A stretch of 6,561 nt of DNA from Chloroflexota bacterium (GTDB taxonomy: Bacteria > Chloroflexota > UBA5177 > JANWHV01). Where the stretch lies: assembly GCA_025450255.1 (NCBI GenBank), contig JANWHV010000034.1, forward strand, positions 1 through 6,561, read 5' to 3'. Under the pieces are notes generated by a model that was not told where the DNA came from, did no database searches, and worked only from the letters and a program-made list of their open reading frames with translations. The position numbers and the translations under genes were made by a program. Positions within the stretch are counted from its first letter, which is position 1, and every line of letters starts with the position of its first letter. Shown piece by piece: positions 1 to 6,048 of this stretch.

Positions 1-207
1 ATCGGCCGGGACGGTAAGAAGCTCGGCGAGGCGCACCAGCTTTTCTTCGACATCGAAAGCGGTCTGCTCACGCACTTTATCGTGCGCAAGGGTTTCCTCG
101 TCGGCAAGGACCACGATCTGCCCGCGTCGCTCATCGCCAGTGTCGATGATGGAGTCCTGTATCTGAAATCCGACCTGGATGATCTCCAAGGGAACGGTAC
201 ACGGTAG
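1..207 (+). CDS. PRC-barrel domain protein, 3' end only (5' end outside window)
   Basis: Frame 1 is open from the first base to a TAG at 205-207 and encodes the last 68 residues of a protein. The segment has the alternating strand pattern of a PRC-barrel: DGKKLGEAHQLFFD, then ESGLLTHFIVRKGF, then KDHDLPASLIASVDDGVLYL. The elements are a 'G-K-x-L-G' turn, a strand carrying the 'D..SG.LTH..V' pattern, and a final 'lPasLIaSvddg.vyL' strand. PRC-barrel domains are small beta-barrels found in photosynthetic reaction-centre H subunits, in the rRNA maturation factor RimM and in many uncharacterised stress or sporulation proteins. The family does not give a specific function here. No signal peptide can be judged because the N-terminus is missing. 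The next gene starts 28 bases downstream on the same strand with its own ribosome binding site, so the two are probably co-transcribed. Assignment to the fold is fairly secure; the role is unknown. Confidence 0.8.
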   Translation: MGRDGKKLGEAHQLFFDIESGLLTHFIVRKGFLVGKDHDLPASLIASVDDGVLYLKSDLDDLQGNGTR

Positions 208-235
208 CTTCGACAAAGCAGGGGAGGATAGCGAC

Positions 236-1138
236 ATGGCACTGCACATTGTCTACCAGGATCCGCTATACACGCCGACCGCGCTGCTGGAGCCAAGCAC
301 ACGCGGCTACATCCATATTGCCGCCGAAGTGAGTCCGTCCCCGATACCGCTCCAACTGCCGGCGCGGAAACGGACGCGGCTGCTGGCAAGACTTTCCGAT
401 CTGGCAAGCCGGCTTGAGCAGGTCGACGGCGTCGAGTGCGTCACCATATTCGACGCCCTGGCAATCGCCCCCGCCGGGCGCATGCCCTATATTCGAGAAC
501 GAGCCGGCGCGGTTCGCGTGGCGCGCTTCGACGTCGTGGTGCTCGTCGAGACGACCTCGCCCGAGGCTGCCCGCGCCGTGCGGAGCGCGCCGGAATGCGT
601 GGCGCTGGTTGAGGCGATAAGGAGCGCTGCCACGCACATGCATGTCATGGTGGCCCGCAACGCCAAACGGATTGGCGACGTGGACAAGACCAGGAAGGGC
701 CTTTTCCTGTTCAACTATTTCGTCGCCGACGACGCGCAAACCATGCTGGAGTTGTGGGATTATCTTGCCGGCTGGTATGAAGTGGAGACCGGCCTCGACA
801 ACTCCACGCTGCTGACGCCGCTAGACGGCGAAACGTCGGATTACCTGGCAATCAACAACGCGCGCTGGGACGAGAGCCTGCCGCGCGTGATGTTCCGGCA
901 GCTAGCCAAGAAGAGCTTCCGCACCTATGTGCTGGCGAACATGGAGGCCAATCATGTCGGCGCCATGCCCATTCTGTACCGGCGCGCGCCGCGTGAACGC
1001 CGAACCTTCAAAGCGCCGCCATCCTGGATAGTCGCGCTGGGCGCGACGTTCGCCGCGATGGTCGCGTGGCGTAAGCGGCGTCACGAGCGGCAGCCTGCCG
1101 CTGAACCGGAAGGCAAGGGCGCCAAACGCGCCGCATAG
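236..1138 (+). CDS. Protein of unknown function with two possible ferredoxin-like halves and a C-terminal membrane anchor
   Basis: This 300-residue protein is not one I can name. The start at 236 (MALHIVYQDP) is chosen because GGGGAGG lies just upstream at a normal distance; an in-frame ATG at 179 would overlap the preceding gene and has no comparable site. Two segments read like repeated alpha/beta units. In the first (about residues 25-140), a hydrophobic strand FDVVVLVET is followed by a helix beginning SPEAARAVRS. In the second (about 155-245), the strand GLFLFNYFVAD is followed by the helix AQTMLELWDYLAGWY and then ETGLDNSTLL. This resembles dimeric alpha-beta barrel (ferredoxin-like) proteins, but that is inference from pattern only. 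Near the C-terminus (about 262-278, SWIVALGATFAAMVAW) is one hydrophobic segment flanked by basic residues (RKRRH), followed by a short charged tail. This suggests a tail-anchored protein with the main domain in the cytoplasm. It probably shares a transcript with the PRC-barrel gene 28 bases upstream. Confidence 0.8.
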   Translation: MALHIVYQDPLYTPTALLEPSTRGYIHIAAEVSPSPIPLQLPARKRTRLLARLSDLASRLEQVDGVECVTIFDALAIAPAGRMPYIRERAGAVRVARFDVVVLVETTSPEAARAVRSAPECVALVEAIRSAATHMHVMVARNAKRIGDVDKTRKGLFLFNYFVADDAQTMLELWDYLAGWYEVETGLDNSTLLTPLDGETSDYLAINNARWDESLPRVMFRQLAKKSFRTYVLANMEANHVGAMPILYRRAPRERRTFKAPPSWIVALGATFAAMVAWRKRRHERQPAAEPEGKGAKRAA

Positions 1139-1161
1139 GCGGCGACCATCTGGCTGGAACA

Positions 1162-1191
1162 CTACGCCGGGAAGACAACTTCCCGGCGTAG
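1162..1191. terminator. Perfect 13-bp inverted repeat between convergent genes, probable bidirectional terminator
   Basis: CTACGCCGGGAAG (1162-1174) is the exact reverse complement of CTTCCCGGCGTAG (1179-1191), with a 4-base ACAA loop. The position, 24 bases after the stop of the upstream + gene and about 145 bases after the end of glyS on the other strand, fits a shared terminator. Neither side is followed by a good U-tract, so it may instead act as a Rho-associated or transcript-stabilising hairpin. Confidence 0.65.
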
Positions 1192-1334
1192 GCGCTCCGC
1201 CGCAGGGTCATGGCCGCCTGTTGCGCCGGACTCAGCCATGGATCAGCTCCTTCATACAGATAAAGCCGGTCAACATCCTGGGCGACCGCTCGGACGAGTG
1301 TGCCTTGTTCGCGGCAGGTCCGCCGGAATGGGCG
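1192..1334. other. Intergenic spacer downstream of glyS
   Basis: No convincing gene or RNA is seen here. The frame of glyS stays open for more than 300 bases past its TAG stop, but it has no start codon with a ribosome binding site and runs into the neighbouring gene on the opposite strand, so it is treated as chance. A short minus-strand reading frame (1162-1239) with a good Shine-Dalgarno sequence is discussed among the findings. Confidence 0.5.
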
Positions 1335-2699
1335 CTACGCCAGATCCTGGATCAGCGTCGCGGCCAGTTCCGCGATCGGTACGCGGCGCTGGGTCATGGT
1401 GTCGCGGTCACGGATCGTCACCGCCTTGTCTTCCAGCGACTGGAAATCGAACGTCACGCAATACGGCGTCCCGATCTCATCCTGCCTGCGGTAGCGGCGA
1501 CCAATCGCCTGCGTCTCATCGTACTCCGTGGGGAACAGCGCGGCGAGCGTGCGCCAGATCTGCCTCGCCGGCTCCGTCAGTTCCGCTTTCTTCGAAAGCG
1601 GCAATACCGCGACCTTGTACGGGGCAATCTTCTTGTGCAGGCGCAGGACCGTGCGCGTCTCGCCGTTCACTATCTCCTCGTGGTATGCGTCCACCAGCAG
1701 ATAGAAGAAGGTGCGATCCACGCCGCCCGAGGTCTCCACGATATTGGGGATGTATCGCTCGTTGGTAACGGGGTCGGTGTAACTGAGGTCCTGGCCGCTG
1801 TACTGCGCGTGCCGGCTGAGGTCCCAGTCTCCCCGCCAATGGATGCCTTCCCACTCTTTCCAGCCGATCCCCGGCACCTCGTACTCGATGTCGGTGGCGC
1901 GCTTGGCATAGTGGGCTAGCTCGGTGGGGGCGTGCTCGCGCAGCCGCACCCGCTCGGCGTGGTTGGTCAGGCTCTTGCACCAGACGGCCCGCTCCGCCTG
2001 CCAGTATGCGAACCACTTCTCCATCTCGCTCGGGTGCGTGAAGAACTGCAGGTCCCACTGCTCGAACTCGCGCTGCCGCATGATGAAGGGGCCAAGCGTC
2101 ACTTCATTGCGGAACGCCTTCCCGATCTGGCAGATGCCGAATGGGATGCGCACGCGGGACGACTTCATCACGTTGTCCCAGTCGAGGTAGATGTTCTGGC
2201 AGGCCTCGCCGCGCAGATAGGTCTTCATGCGCTCGCCTTCGACCACGCCAAGCTCGGTTTCCATCAGCAGGTTGAAGCGGCGCGGCTCCATCAGCTCGCC
2301 GCCGCAGGCCGGGCATTTGTCGGGCATGGCGCCGTCATTTTCCTCGATCAGGTGGTCGGCGCGGAAACGCTTGCGGCAACTTTTGCAGTCCACCAACGGA
2401 TCGCTGAAGTTCTCGACGTGGCCGCTTGCCTCCCACACTCGCGGGTGCGTCAGGATGGCGCCCTCGATGCCCACCACGTTCTCACGCGTCTGCACCATGT
2501 ACGTCCACCAGAGGTTCTTGAGGTTCCGGCGCATTTCCGCGCCGAGCGGCCCGAAATCGTAGACCCCGGCCACGCCGCCGTAGATCTCGCTGTTTTGGTA
2601 GACGAAGCCGCGCCGTTTGCAGAGCGAGACCAGTTTCTCCAGCAATTCCGATCCCTCGGGCACGACTACGGTTGTTATCTCGGTTGTCTCGGTCGTCAT
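1335..2699 (-). CDS. glyS: Glycyl-tRNA synthetase, single-chain alpha2 type
   Basis: This class II aminoacyl-tRNA synthetase of 454 residues charges tRNA-Gly with glycine in the cytoplasm. The length fits the eukaryote/archaeal-like homodimeric GlyRS found in many bacteria, as opposed to the GlyQ/GlyS alpha2beta2 enzyme. The N-terminal core includes YGGVAGVYDFGPLGAEMRRNL (about 40-60) and EASGHVENFSDP (90-101). A zinc-type cysteine set follows (C105, C108, C129, C132). Next come the substrate segment YLRGEACQNIYLDW (161-174), motif 2 FRNEVTLGPFIMRQREFEQWD (196-216) and motif 3 ETSGGVDRTF (322-331, with the invariant Arg at 329). The C-terminal anticodon-binding domain starts near APYKVAVLPL (359-368). 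The substrate motif differs from the usual RPETAQG, although its Glu (E165) and Gln (Q168) are kept, and EPSFGIDR is changed to ETSGGVDR. The ATG at 2699 is set by GGAGGAG six bases upstream. The gene stands alone on this strand behind a T-box leader. Confidence 0.96.
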   Translation of the reverse strand: MTTETTEITTVVVPEGSELLEKLVSLCKRRGFVYQNSEIYGGVAGVYDFGPLGAEMRRNLKNLWWTYMVQTRENVVGIEGAILTHPRVWEASGHVENFSDPLVDCKSCRKRFRADHLIEENDGAMPDKCPACGGELMEPRRFNLLMETELGVVEGERMKTYLRGEACQNIYLDWDNVMKSSRVRIPFGICQIGKAFRNEVTLGPFIMRQREFEQWDLQFFTHPSEMEKWFAYWQAERAVWCKSLTNHAERVRLREHAPTELAHYAKRATDIEYEVPGIGWKEWEGIHWRGDWDLSRHAQYSGQDLSYTDPVTNERYIPNIVETSGGVDRTFFYLLVDAYHEEIVNGETRTVLRLHKKIAPYKVAVLPLSKKAELTEPARQIWRTLAALFPTEYDETQAIGRRYRRQDEIGTPYCVTFDFQSLEDKAVTIRDRDTMTQRRVPIAELAATLIQDLA

Positions 2700-2705
2700 G
2701 TCTCA

Positions 2706-2714
2706 CTCCTCCGG
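2706..2714 (-). promoter_or_regulatory. Ribosome binding site of glyS
   Basis: On the minus strand CCGGAGGAG lies six bases before the ATG at 2699. It is a strong Shine-Dalgarno sequence and sits after the leader terminator, so it is transcribed only when the T-box terminator is read through. Confidence 0.85.
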
Positions 2715-2721
2715 TGTGCCC

Positions 2722-2930
2722 GGAAAACAAACATCCCCGGGCCCCTACATCAGGCCCGGGGACGAAAAGTTTCGCGGTTCCACCCCGATTCCCCGCGCCT
2801 GAGCGCGAGGCTCTCGTATCGATTGCGGCTCGGAAGCGCCTTCACCGCGAGCCCCTCACCGGGCTTCCACCAAATCCCGGTTCGCTATGCCTGGGGCCGT
2901 CGTGGCTACTTATCTTCGTCTGCGCCGCGT
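2722..2930 (-). promoter_or_regulatory. Glycine T-box riboswitch (tRNA-Gly sensing leader) of glyS
   Basis: On the minus strand the leader carries the hallmarks of a T-box in order. Stem I closes with GCGGC (2928-2924) against GCCGC (2829-2825). It contains AGTA (2910-2907) opposite GAA in the specifier loop, then an inner stem GCCCC (2897-2893)/GGGGC (2855-2851). At the tip are AGCGA and GGTGGAA on either side of a CCGGG/CCCGG stem. The specifier is GGC at 2840-2838, a glycine codon, followed by G. Stem III is an 8-bp hairpin (2810-2791, TCAG loop). The T-box proper, GGGGTGGAACCGCG (2786-2773), matches the AGGGUGGNACCGCG consensus at 13 of 14 positions. Its UGGA bulge (2782-2779) fits the NCCA end of a tRNA with discriminator U, as expected for bacterial tRNA-Gly. 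No stem II or pseudoknot is seen, as in the compact glyQS type. Uncharged tRNA-Gly should favour the antiterminator, in which GGGG pairs with CCCC at 2761-2758, and so turn glyS on. Confidence 0.95.
2723..2762 (-). terminator. Intrinsic terminator of the glyS T-box leader
   Basis: Read on the minus strand, TCCCCGGGCC (2762-2753) pairs exactly with GGCCCGGGGA (2743-2734), giving a 10-bp GC-rich stem. It is followed by a U-rich run TGTTTGTTTT. The first Cs of its 5' arm are the same bases that would pair with the T-box GGGG in the antiterminator, so the two structures are mutually exclusive. Confidence 0.92.
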
Positions 2931-2955
2931 ATATGCCTTGTGTGTTGTACGTACC

Positions 2956-2964
2956 AGTATACCA
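2956..2964 (-). promoter_or_regulatory. Candidate extended -10 promoter of glyS
   Basis: On the minus strand TGGTATACT has a near-consensus -10 hexamer (TATACT, 5 of 6) preceded by TGn, the extended -10 motif. It lies about 26 bases before the base of T-box stem I, the right distance for transcription to start near 2950. No -35 box is found at the usual spacing. A direct repeat CTGGTA-TA-CTGGTA overlaps the hexamer; its meaning is unknown. Confidence 0.5.
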
Positions 2965-3225
2965 GCGACGGCAACGACGTATGCCCGCGCGCCGCCCTGG
3001 GAGCGCGAGCATCCTTGCTCGCCTTATTTCGCTCCTTCCACGACGTAGGTCATAGTTGCCGTCTACTTGCGCCTGAGTCATGATCTAGGTGGCTGTTGTC
3101 TGGCCGCGCCAGGCCGTCGACGATCGGAGCGCAAGAGGCCCAGGTGGGCATGGCACGCCATGCACTGGTGGCACGTATCCGGCCGATGTGCGGGTTGCGT
3201 GCGTCACGCTCGTAACCATTTGCCG
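2965..3225. other. Shared upstream region of divergent glyS and phosphofructokinase genes
   Basis: No gene is supported in these roughly 260 bases. The region holds a 7-bp hairpin, GCGAGCA (3005-3011)/TGCTCGC (3016-3022), without a U-tract. It also has a 16-bp palindrome at 3148-3163 (listed separately) and two copies of ACGACGTA. Open frames across it on either strand lack ribosome binding sites and recognisable protein sequence. Confidence 0.5.
3148..3163. repeat. 16-bp palindrome upstream of the phosphofructokinase gene, possible operator
   Basis: GCATGGC (3148-3154) and GCCATGC (3157-3163) are exact inverted repeats around a 2-base centre. Imperfect outer arms CCAG (3140-3143) and CTGG (3165-3168) extend the dyad. 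TGGCAC from this element recurs at about 3169 and 3237. It lies about 60 bases upstream of the candidate -10 of the phosphofructokinase gene, a plausible place for a dimeric regulator to bind. No regulator family can be assigned. Confidence 0.4.
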
Positions 3226-3231
3226 TATAGT
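3226..3231 (+). promoter_or_regulatory. Candidate -10 box of the phosphofructokinase gene
   Basis: TATAGT matches the TATAAT consensus at 5 of 6 bases and lies about 27 bases upstream of the ribosome binding site. No good -35 element is seen at 16-18 bases upstream, so the call is tentative. Confidence 0.35.
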
Positions 3232-3270
3232 ATGCGGTGGCACTAATACCTCGCTGTAAGGAGCACTGCG

Positions 3271-4425
3271 ATGAAGATTGGCATTTTGACCGGGGGTGGC
3301 GATGTTCCCGGCTTGAATCCGGCGATCAAGGCGGCGGTGAACAGGATCACCGACGCCGGTATCGAAATGGTCGGCATCCGGCGTGGCTGGGCCGGACTGC
3401 TCTATTACAACCCGGATCGGCGGGAGCCGCAGCCGGACTGGATACGGCCCCTCTCTCGCGCCGACGTGCGCACTATCGACCGCTTCGGTGGCACCTACCT
3501 GCACAGCTCGCGCACCAATCCCGGCAAGGTGAAGGAAAATAGGCTCCCTGACTTTCTCAAGGGTAAATACGCGTTCTCGCCGAAGGGCATCGCGGACTGC
3601 ACGGATCACGTGCTGCGTGTGCTGAACCACCTGGAGATCGGCGCCTTGCTGGCGATCGGCGGCGACGATACGCTGAGCTACGCTCTACGCCTGCACCAGG
3701 AGAAATTCCCGATCATCGGCATCCCCAAGACGATGGACAATGACGTGTTCGGCACCGATTACTGTATTGGTTTCTCCACCGCTGTCAGCCGCAGTATCGC
3801 CTTCATCAACGATCTGCGCACTCCAACCGGCTCGCACGAACGCATCGCCATCGTCGAGTTGTTTGGCCGGAACTCCGGTGAGACAGCTTTGATTGCGGGC
3901 TATCTTGGCGACGCGGACCGCACGGTTATCCCCGAAGTGCCGTTCGATCCGGAGCGGCTCGCCGCGCTTGTGATGGAGGATAAGCGCCGCAACCCCAGCA
4001 ACTACGCCATCGTGGCCGTCTCCGAAGGCGCCACCATGACCGGAGGCCGCATCTTCGAGACGGGGCCGGAGGACGCGTATGGCCACCGTAAGCTAGGCGG
4101 CATTGGCCAGGCTACCGGCGAGGCGCTGAAAGAGCTGACCGGTGAGGAGATCGTGCAGCAGCAACTCGGCTATCTGATGCGTTCCGGCCCGCCCGACGCG
4201 CTAGATCGCATGGTGGCGATCAGCTACGCCAACATTGCCGCCGACCTGGTGCTGCGCGGTGATACGGGCCATATGGTGGCCCTGAGCAAGGGTGTATACA
4301 CCACCGTTCCGCTGGACCTGATCGGCACCGGTGTACGCAGGGTAGACGTCGATCAGCTCTATGACGTCGAGACTTACCGCTCCAAGGTCGCCCACCTGGT
4401 CGGGAAGCCGATGTTTCTCTACTAG
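3271..4425 (+). CDS. 6-phosphofructokinase, predicted pyrophosphate-dependent
   Basis: The 384-residue protein belongs to the PfkA family, which phosphorylates fructose 6-phosphate to fructose 1,6-bisphosphate in glycolysis. The N-terminal phosphate-donor loop is GGGDVPGLN (8-16). The donor-discriminating segment is IGGDDTLS (129-136), and the catalytic segment is PKTMDND (152-158, with D156 the expected base). Further sugar-phosphate residues lie in VELFGRNSG (195-203), VSEG (250-253) and [15 protein letters not shown] (299-313). In E. coli PfkA the donor positions are Gly104 and Gly124; here they are Asp132 and Lys153. The Asp plus Lys pair is the established signature of PPi-using enzymes, because Asp blocks the ATP alpha-phosphate site. 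The reaction would then be reversible. The usual MGR is changed to FGR. The ATG at 3271 follows AAGGAG (3258-3263) with a 7-base spacer. The gene appears monocistronic, between its own promoter region and two hairpins. I left the symbol blank because the donor, and hence pfkA versus pfp, is inferred. Confidence 0.95.
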   Translation: MKIGILTGGGDVPGLNPAIKAAVNRITDAGIEMVGIRRGWAGLLYYNPDRREPQPDWIRPLSRADVRTIDRFGGTYLHSSRTNPGKVKENRLPDFLKGKYAFSPKGIADCTDHVLRVLNHLEIGALLAIGGDDTLSYALRLHQEKFPIIGIPKTMDNDVFGTDYCIGFSTAVSRSIAFINDLRTPTGSHERIAIVELFGRNSGETALIAGYLGDADRTVIPEVPFDPERLAALVMEDKRRNPSNYAIVAVSEGATMTGGRIFETGPEDAYGHRKLGGIGQATGEALKELTGEEIVQQQLGYLMRSGPPDALDRMVAISYANIAADLVLRGDTGHMVALSKGVYTTVPLDLIGTGVRRVDVDQLYDVETYRSKVAHLVGKPMFLY

Positions 4426-4443
4426 CGGACAAATATGGTGAAC

Positions 4444-4477
4444 GGGATGGCGGTCGTGAATAAGCGACCGCCCTCCC
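4444..4477 (+). terminator. Probable terminator hairpin after the phosphofructokinase gene
   Basis: GGCGGTCG (4449-4456) pairs exactly with CGACCGCC (4465-4472) around an 8-base loop. Outer GGGA/TCCC pairs across one mismatch extend the stem to 12 pairs. It starts 18 bases after the stop codon. The bases after it (ATATGTGTGTG) are not a proper U-tract, so termination may be weak or factor-assisted. Confidence 0.6.
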
Positions 4478-4515
4478 ATATGTGTGTGCTGCCGACAGTG
4501 TTTCACGCCCGCCGC

Positions 4516-4534
4516 TCGGCGCGAACAGCGCCGA
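4516..4534 (+). terminator. Second hairpin between the phosphofructokinase and dprA-like genes
   Basis: TCGGCGC (4516-4522) and GCGCCGA (4528-4534) form a perfect 7-bp stem with a GAACA loop. No U-tract follows. It could be a back-up terminator or a leader structure of the downstream gene; the sequence does not decide. Confidence 0.35.
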
Positions 4535-4552
4535 TGATGATAGCATCCACTG

Positions 4553-4558
4553 TACTAT
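4553..4558 (+). promoter_or_regulatory. Weak candidate -10 box of the dprA-like gene
   Basis: TACTAT, preceded by TG at 4551-4552, resembles a -10 element (4 of 6) and lies downstream of both hairpins and 59 bases before the chosen ATG. No -35 box is evident. The call is based on position as much as sequence. Confidence 0.25.
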
Positions 4559-4617
4559 GAGTTATCGTTCGCCAACGAGGTTCCCCGAGAACGCTCTTGC
4601 CGCGCGTCACGGGCGCC

Positions 4618-6045
4618 ATGCATCCTGAAGCCGCGTATTGGACGCTGCTGTCCGATCATCCTCCCGAGGACGACACGGCGATAGCGAGCCTGCTGGCATC
4701 CTGGCACGCCAGAGGGAAGCGTTCGGTAAACGATCTCTTCGAGCGCGACGCGGATTTCCTGGCGGATTCGCTTGGCGTCGCGGTGGATGCTCTGGCGCCG
4801 CTGCTGCGGCTCCGGCCGCGTCTGACCCAGGCGCATCGCCTGGTCGACCGGCTGGCGCGCGATGAGGTTGAGCTGGTAACGGTTTGGGAGCGACGCTACC
4901 CCAAGCACTTGAAGGAGCTACTCGGCGACGCGGCGCCGATGGCCCTATGGCATGCCGGCCCGCTCAAATTGCTTGATGGGGCGCCGGTTGCGTTGCTCGG
5001 CTCCCGCGAATCGCCGGTCGAAGCACTCGATTTCGCTCACCACCTGGGCGCTGGCCTGGCGCGCGCCGGCCGCCCCGTGCTCACCGGCATGTCACGCGCC
5101 ATTGAGCGCGCGGCGCTTGAAGCGGCGCTTCGCGTAGAAGGTGGCACGGCGATCGTCGTTCTCGGGCAAGGGATCGCCCGCGTGATGCCGGAGCTACGGC
5201 AGTGGCAGCAGGCGATTCGCGGTAATCGCCTGCTTGTCGCGAGCCTCCTTCATCCCGAGGCGGCCTGGCAACCGTGGCTCGAAGCGCTGCGAGGGCTGGT
5301 CAGCATCGGGTTGGCGGACAAAGTGGTGGTGGCGCAGGCGCGCGCCGGCGAGGATGTTTGGGATACCGCCCAGCAGGCGTTGCGGTTCGAGCACGAAGTC
5401 TTCATCCGCGGCGGCGTGGACGCCGAATTGGAGCGGCAAGGGGCGACCGCGCTGCCGGACGGCAAACAAGCGGCCGCCACGGTTATCGGCGTGCAGCCGC
5501 TCCTTGGCCTGGCTGTCGAGGAGCGCGGGCCTGATATAGCAGAGTGTGAGCCCGACGGCGCGGGACTCGCCGAGGGCGGAGGCTTGCCACTGTATAAGCC
5601 GCTGGTTGACGACGGGTCACGCACGCCGGCCATGGCAAGCGATCGGCAGACGAACGGCAAGGCGCCGGACGCGGCTCCGCCAGATTTCCAACTGCTCACG
5701 CCGCCCGTCGCTCGCCACCCGGCAGCCGGCGCACGTCAGCGGGCGAGGGTTGAGCCGCGGTTCGAGATGCCCGCGCCCATGCCCGCGGACCGCGAGACGC
5801 CCCTGGAAACGGTGCTGCTTACCCTGCTGGGACGCGGCGGGAAGACCATCGGCAAAGGCACGCTGCTGCTGGCGCTCGGCGTCGACGAAGCGAGCCTCGA
5901 CGTAGCGCTGGCGGCGCTCATATGCTCCAGAGACATAGTACAGCGCTCGGCCCGCGGGATGATAGGGTATGCCCTTGCCGATCCCAAGCAGGCGGGTCGT
6001 GCTCCTGGCGCGTTTCAGCCGTCACTATTCGGCAAAGAGCCGTAG
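4618..6045 (+). CDS. Divergent DprA/Smf-like DNA-processing protein
   Basis: DprA loads RecA onto incoming single-stranded DNA during natural transformation. This 475-residue protein has the family layout. Helical N-terminus MHPEAAYWTLL (1-11) leads to YPKHLKELLGDAAPMALWHAGPLKLL (94-119). The Rossmann core begins with VALLGSRES (124-132, G128-S129-R130 being the phosphate-binding motif) and includes VLTGMSRAIERAALEAAL (154-171) and AIVVLGQGIARVMP (178-191). A further core segment, GLADKVVVAQARAGEDVWDTAQQA (231-254), ends it. A proline- and alanine-rich, probably disordered linker (about 300-392) joins it to a C-terminal winged helix (395-452). Canonical SGLARGID..AH is altered: Asp becomes Glu163 and His becomes Leu167, and RNRIIAGL is not preserved. 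The linker makes it longer than typical DprA (about 300-380 residues). The ATG at 4618 is chosen because family members begin near 'YW.L'; an in-frame TTG at 4597 is possible, and neither has a clear Shine-Dalgarno sequence. A non-competence SLOG-type sensor is an alternative. Confidence 0.85.
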   Translation: MHPEAAYWTLLSDHPPEDDTAIASLLASWHARGKRSVNDLFERDADFLADSLGVAVDALAPLLRLRPRLTQAHRLVDRLARDEVELVTVWERRYPKHLKELLGDAAPMALWHAGPLKLLDGAPVALLGSRESPVEALDFAHHLGAGLARAGRPVLTGMSRAIERAALEAALRVEGGTAIVVLGQGIARVMPELRQWQQAIRGNRLLVASLLHPEAAWQPWLEALRGLVSIGLADKVVVAQARAGEDVWDTAQQALRFEHEVFIRGGVDAELERQGATALPDGKQAAATVIGVQPLLGLAVEERGPDIAECEPDGAGLAEGGGLPLYKPLVDDGSRTPAMASDRQTNGKAPDAAPPDFQLLTPPVARHPAAGARQRARVEPRFEMPAPMPADRETPLETVLLTLLGRGGKTIGKGTLLLALGVDEASLDVALAALICSRDIVQRSARGMIGYALADPKQAGRAPGAFQPSLFGKEP

Positions 6046-6048
6046 ACG

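Noticed and set aside
179..235. Upstream ATG at 179 as start of the tail-anchored protein
   Set aside because: It overlaps the PRC-barrel gene and has no Shine-Dalgarno sequence, whereas 236 has GGGGAGG at good spacing.
1008..1334. Continuation of the glyS frame past its TAG stop, giving a protein-like stretch DVDRLYLYEGADPWLSPAQQ
   Set aside because: The anticodon-binding domain is already complete at the stop. The extension has no start codon with a ribosome site until 1211 and runs antisense into the neighbouring gene, so chance openness in GC-rich DNA is the simplest explanation.
2969..2974. TTGCCG as -35 box of the glyS promoter
   Set aside because: It is only 7 bases from the TATACT hexamer, too close for a sigma-70 type promoter.
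2842..3081. Minus-strand 79-residue frame upstream of glyS
   Set aside because: It has no ribosome binding site at its ATG, its sequence is not protein-like, and it overlaps the T-box stem I and the candidate promoter.
1221..3083. Long plus-strand open frames (1221-1919 and 1932-3083) opposite glyS
   Set aside because: They are antisense to a clear GlyRS, rich in Arg, His and Leu as expected from reading a GC-rich gene backwards, and have no domain pattern.
3085..3630. Minus-strand 181-residue frame over the start of the phosphofructokinase gene
   Set aside because: It is antisense to a strongly supported gene and lacks recognisable motifs.
4557..4628. Short plus-strand frame (23 residues) overlapping the dprA-like start
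   Set aside because: No ribosome binding site and no recognisable sequence; its ATG overlaps the candidate -10.
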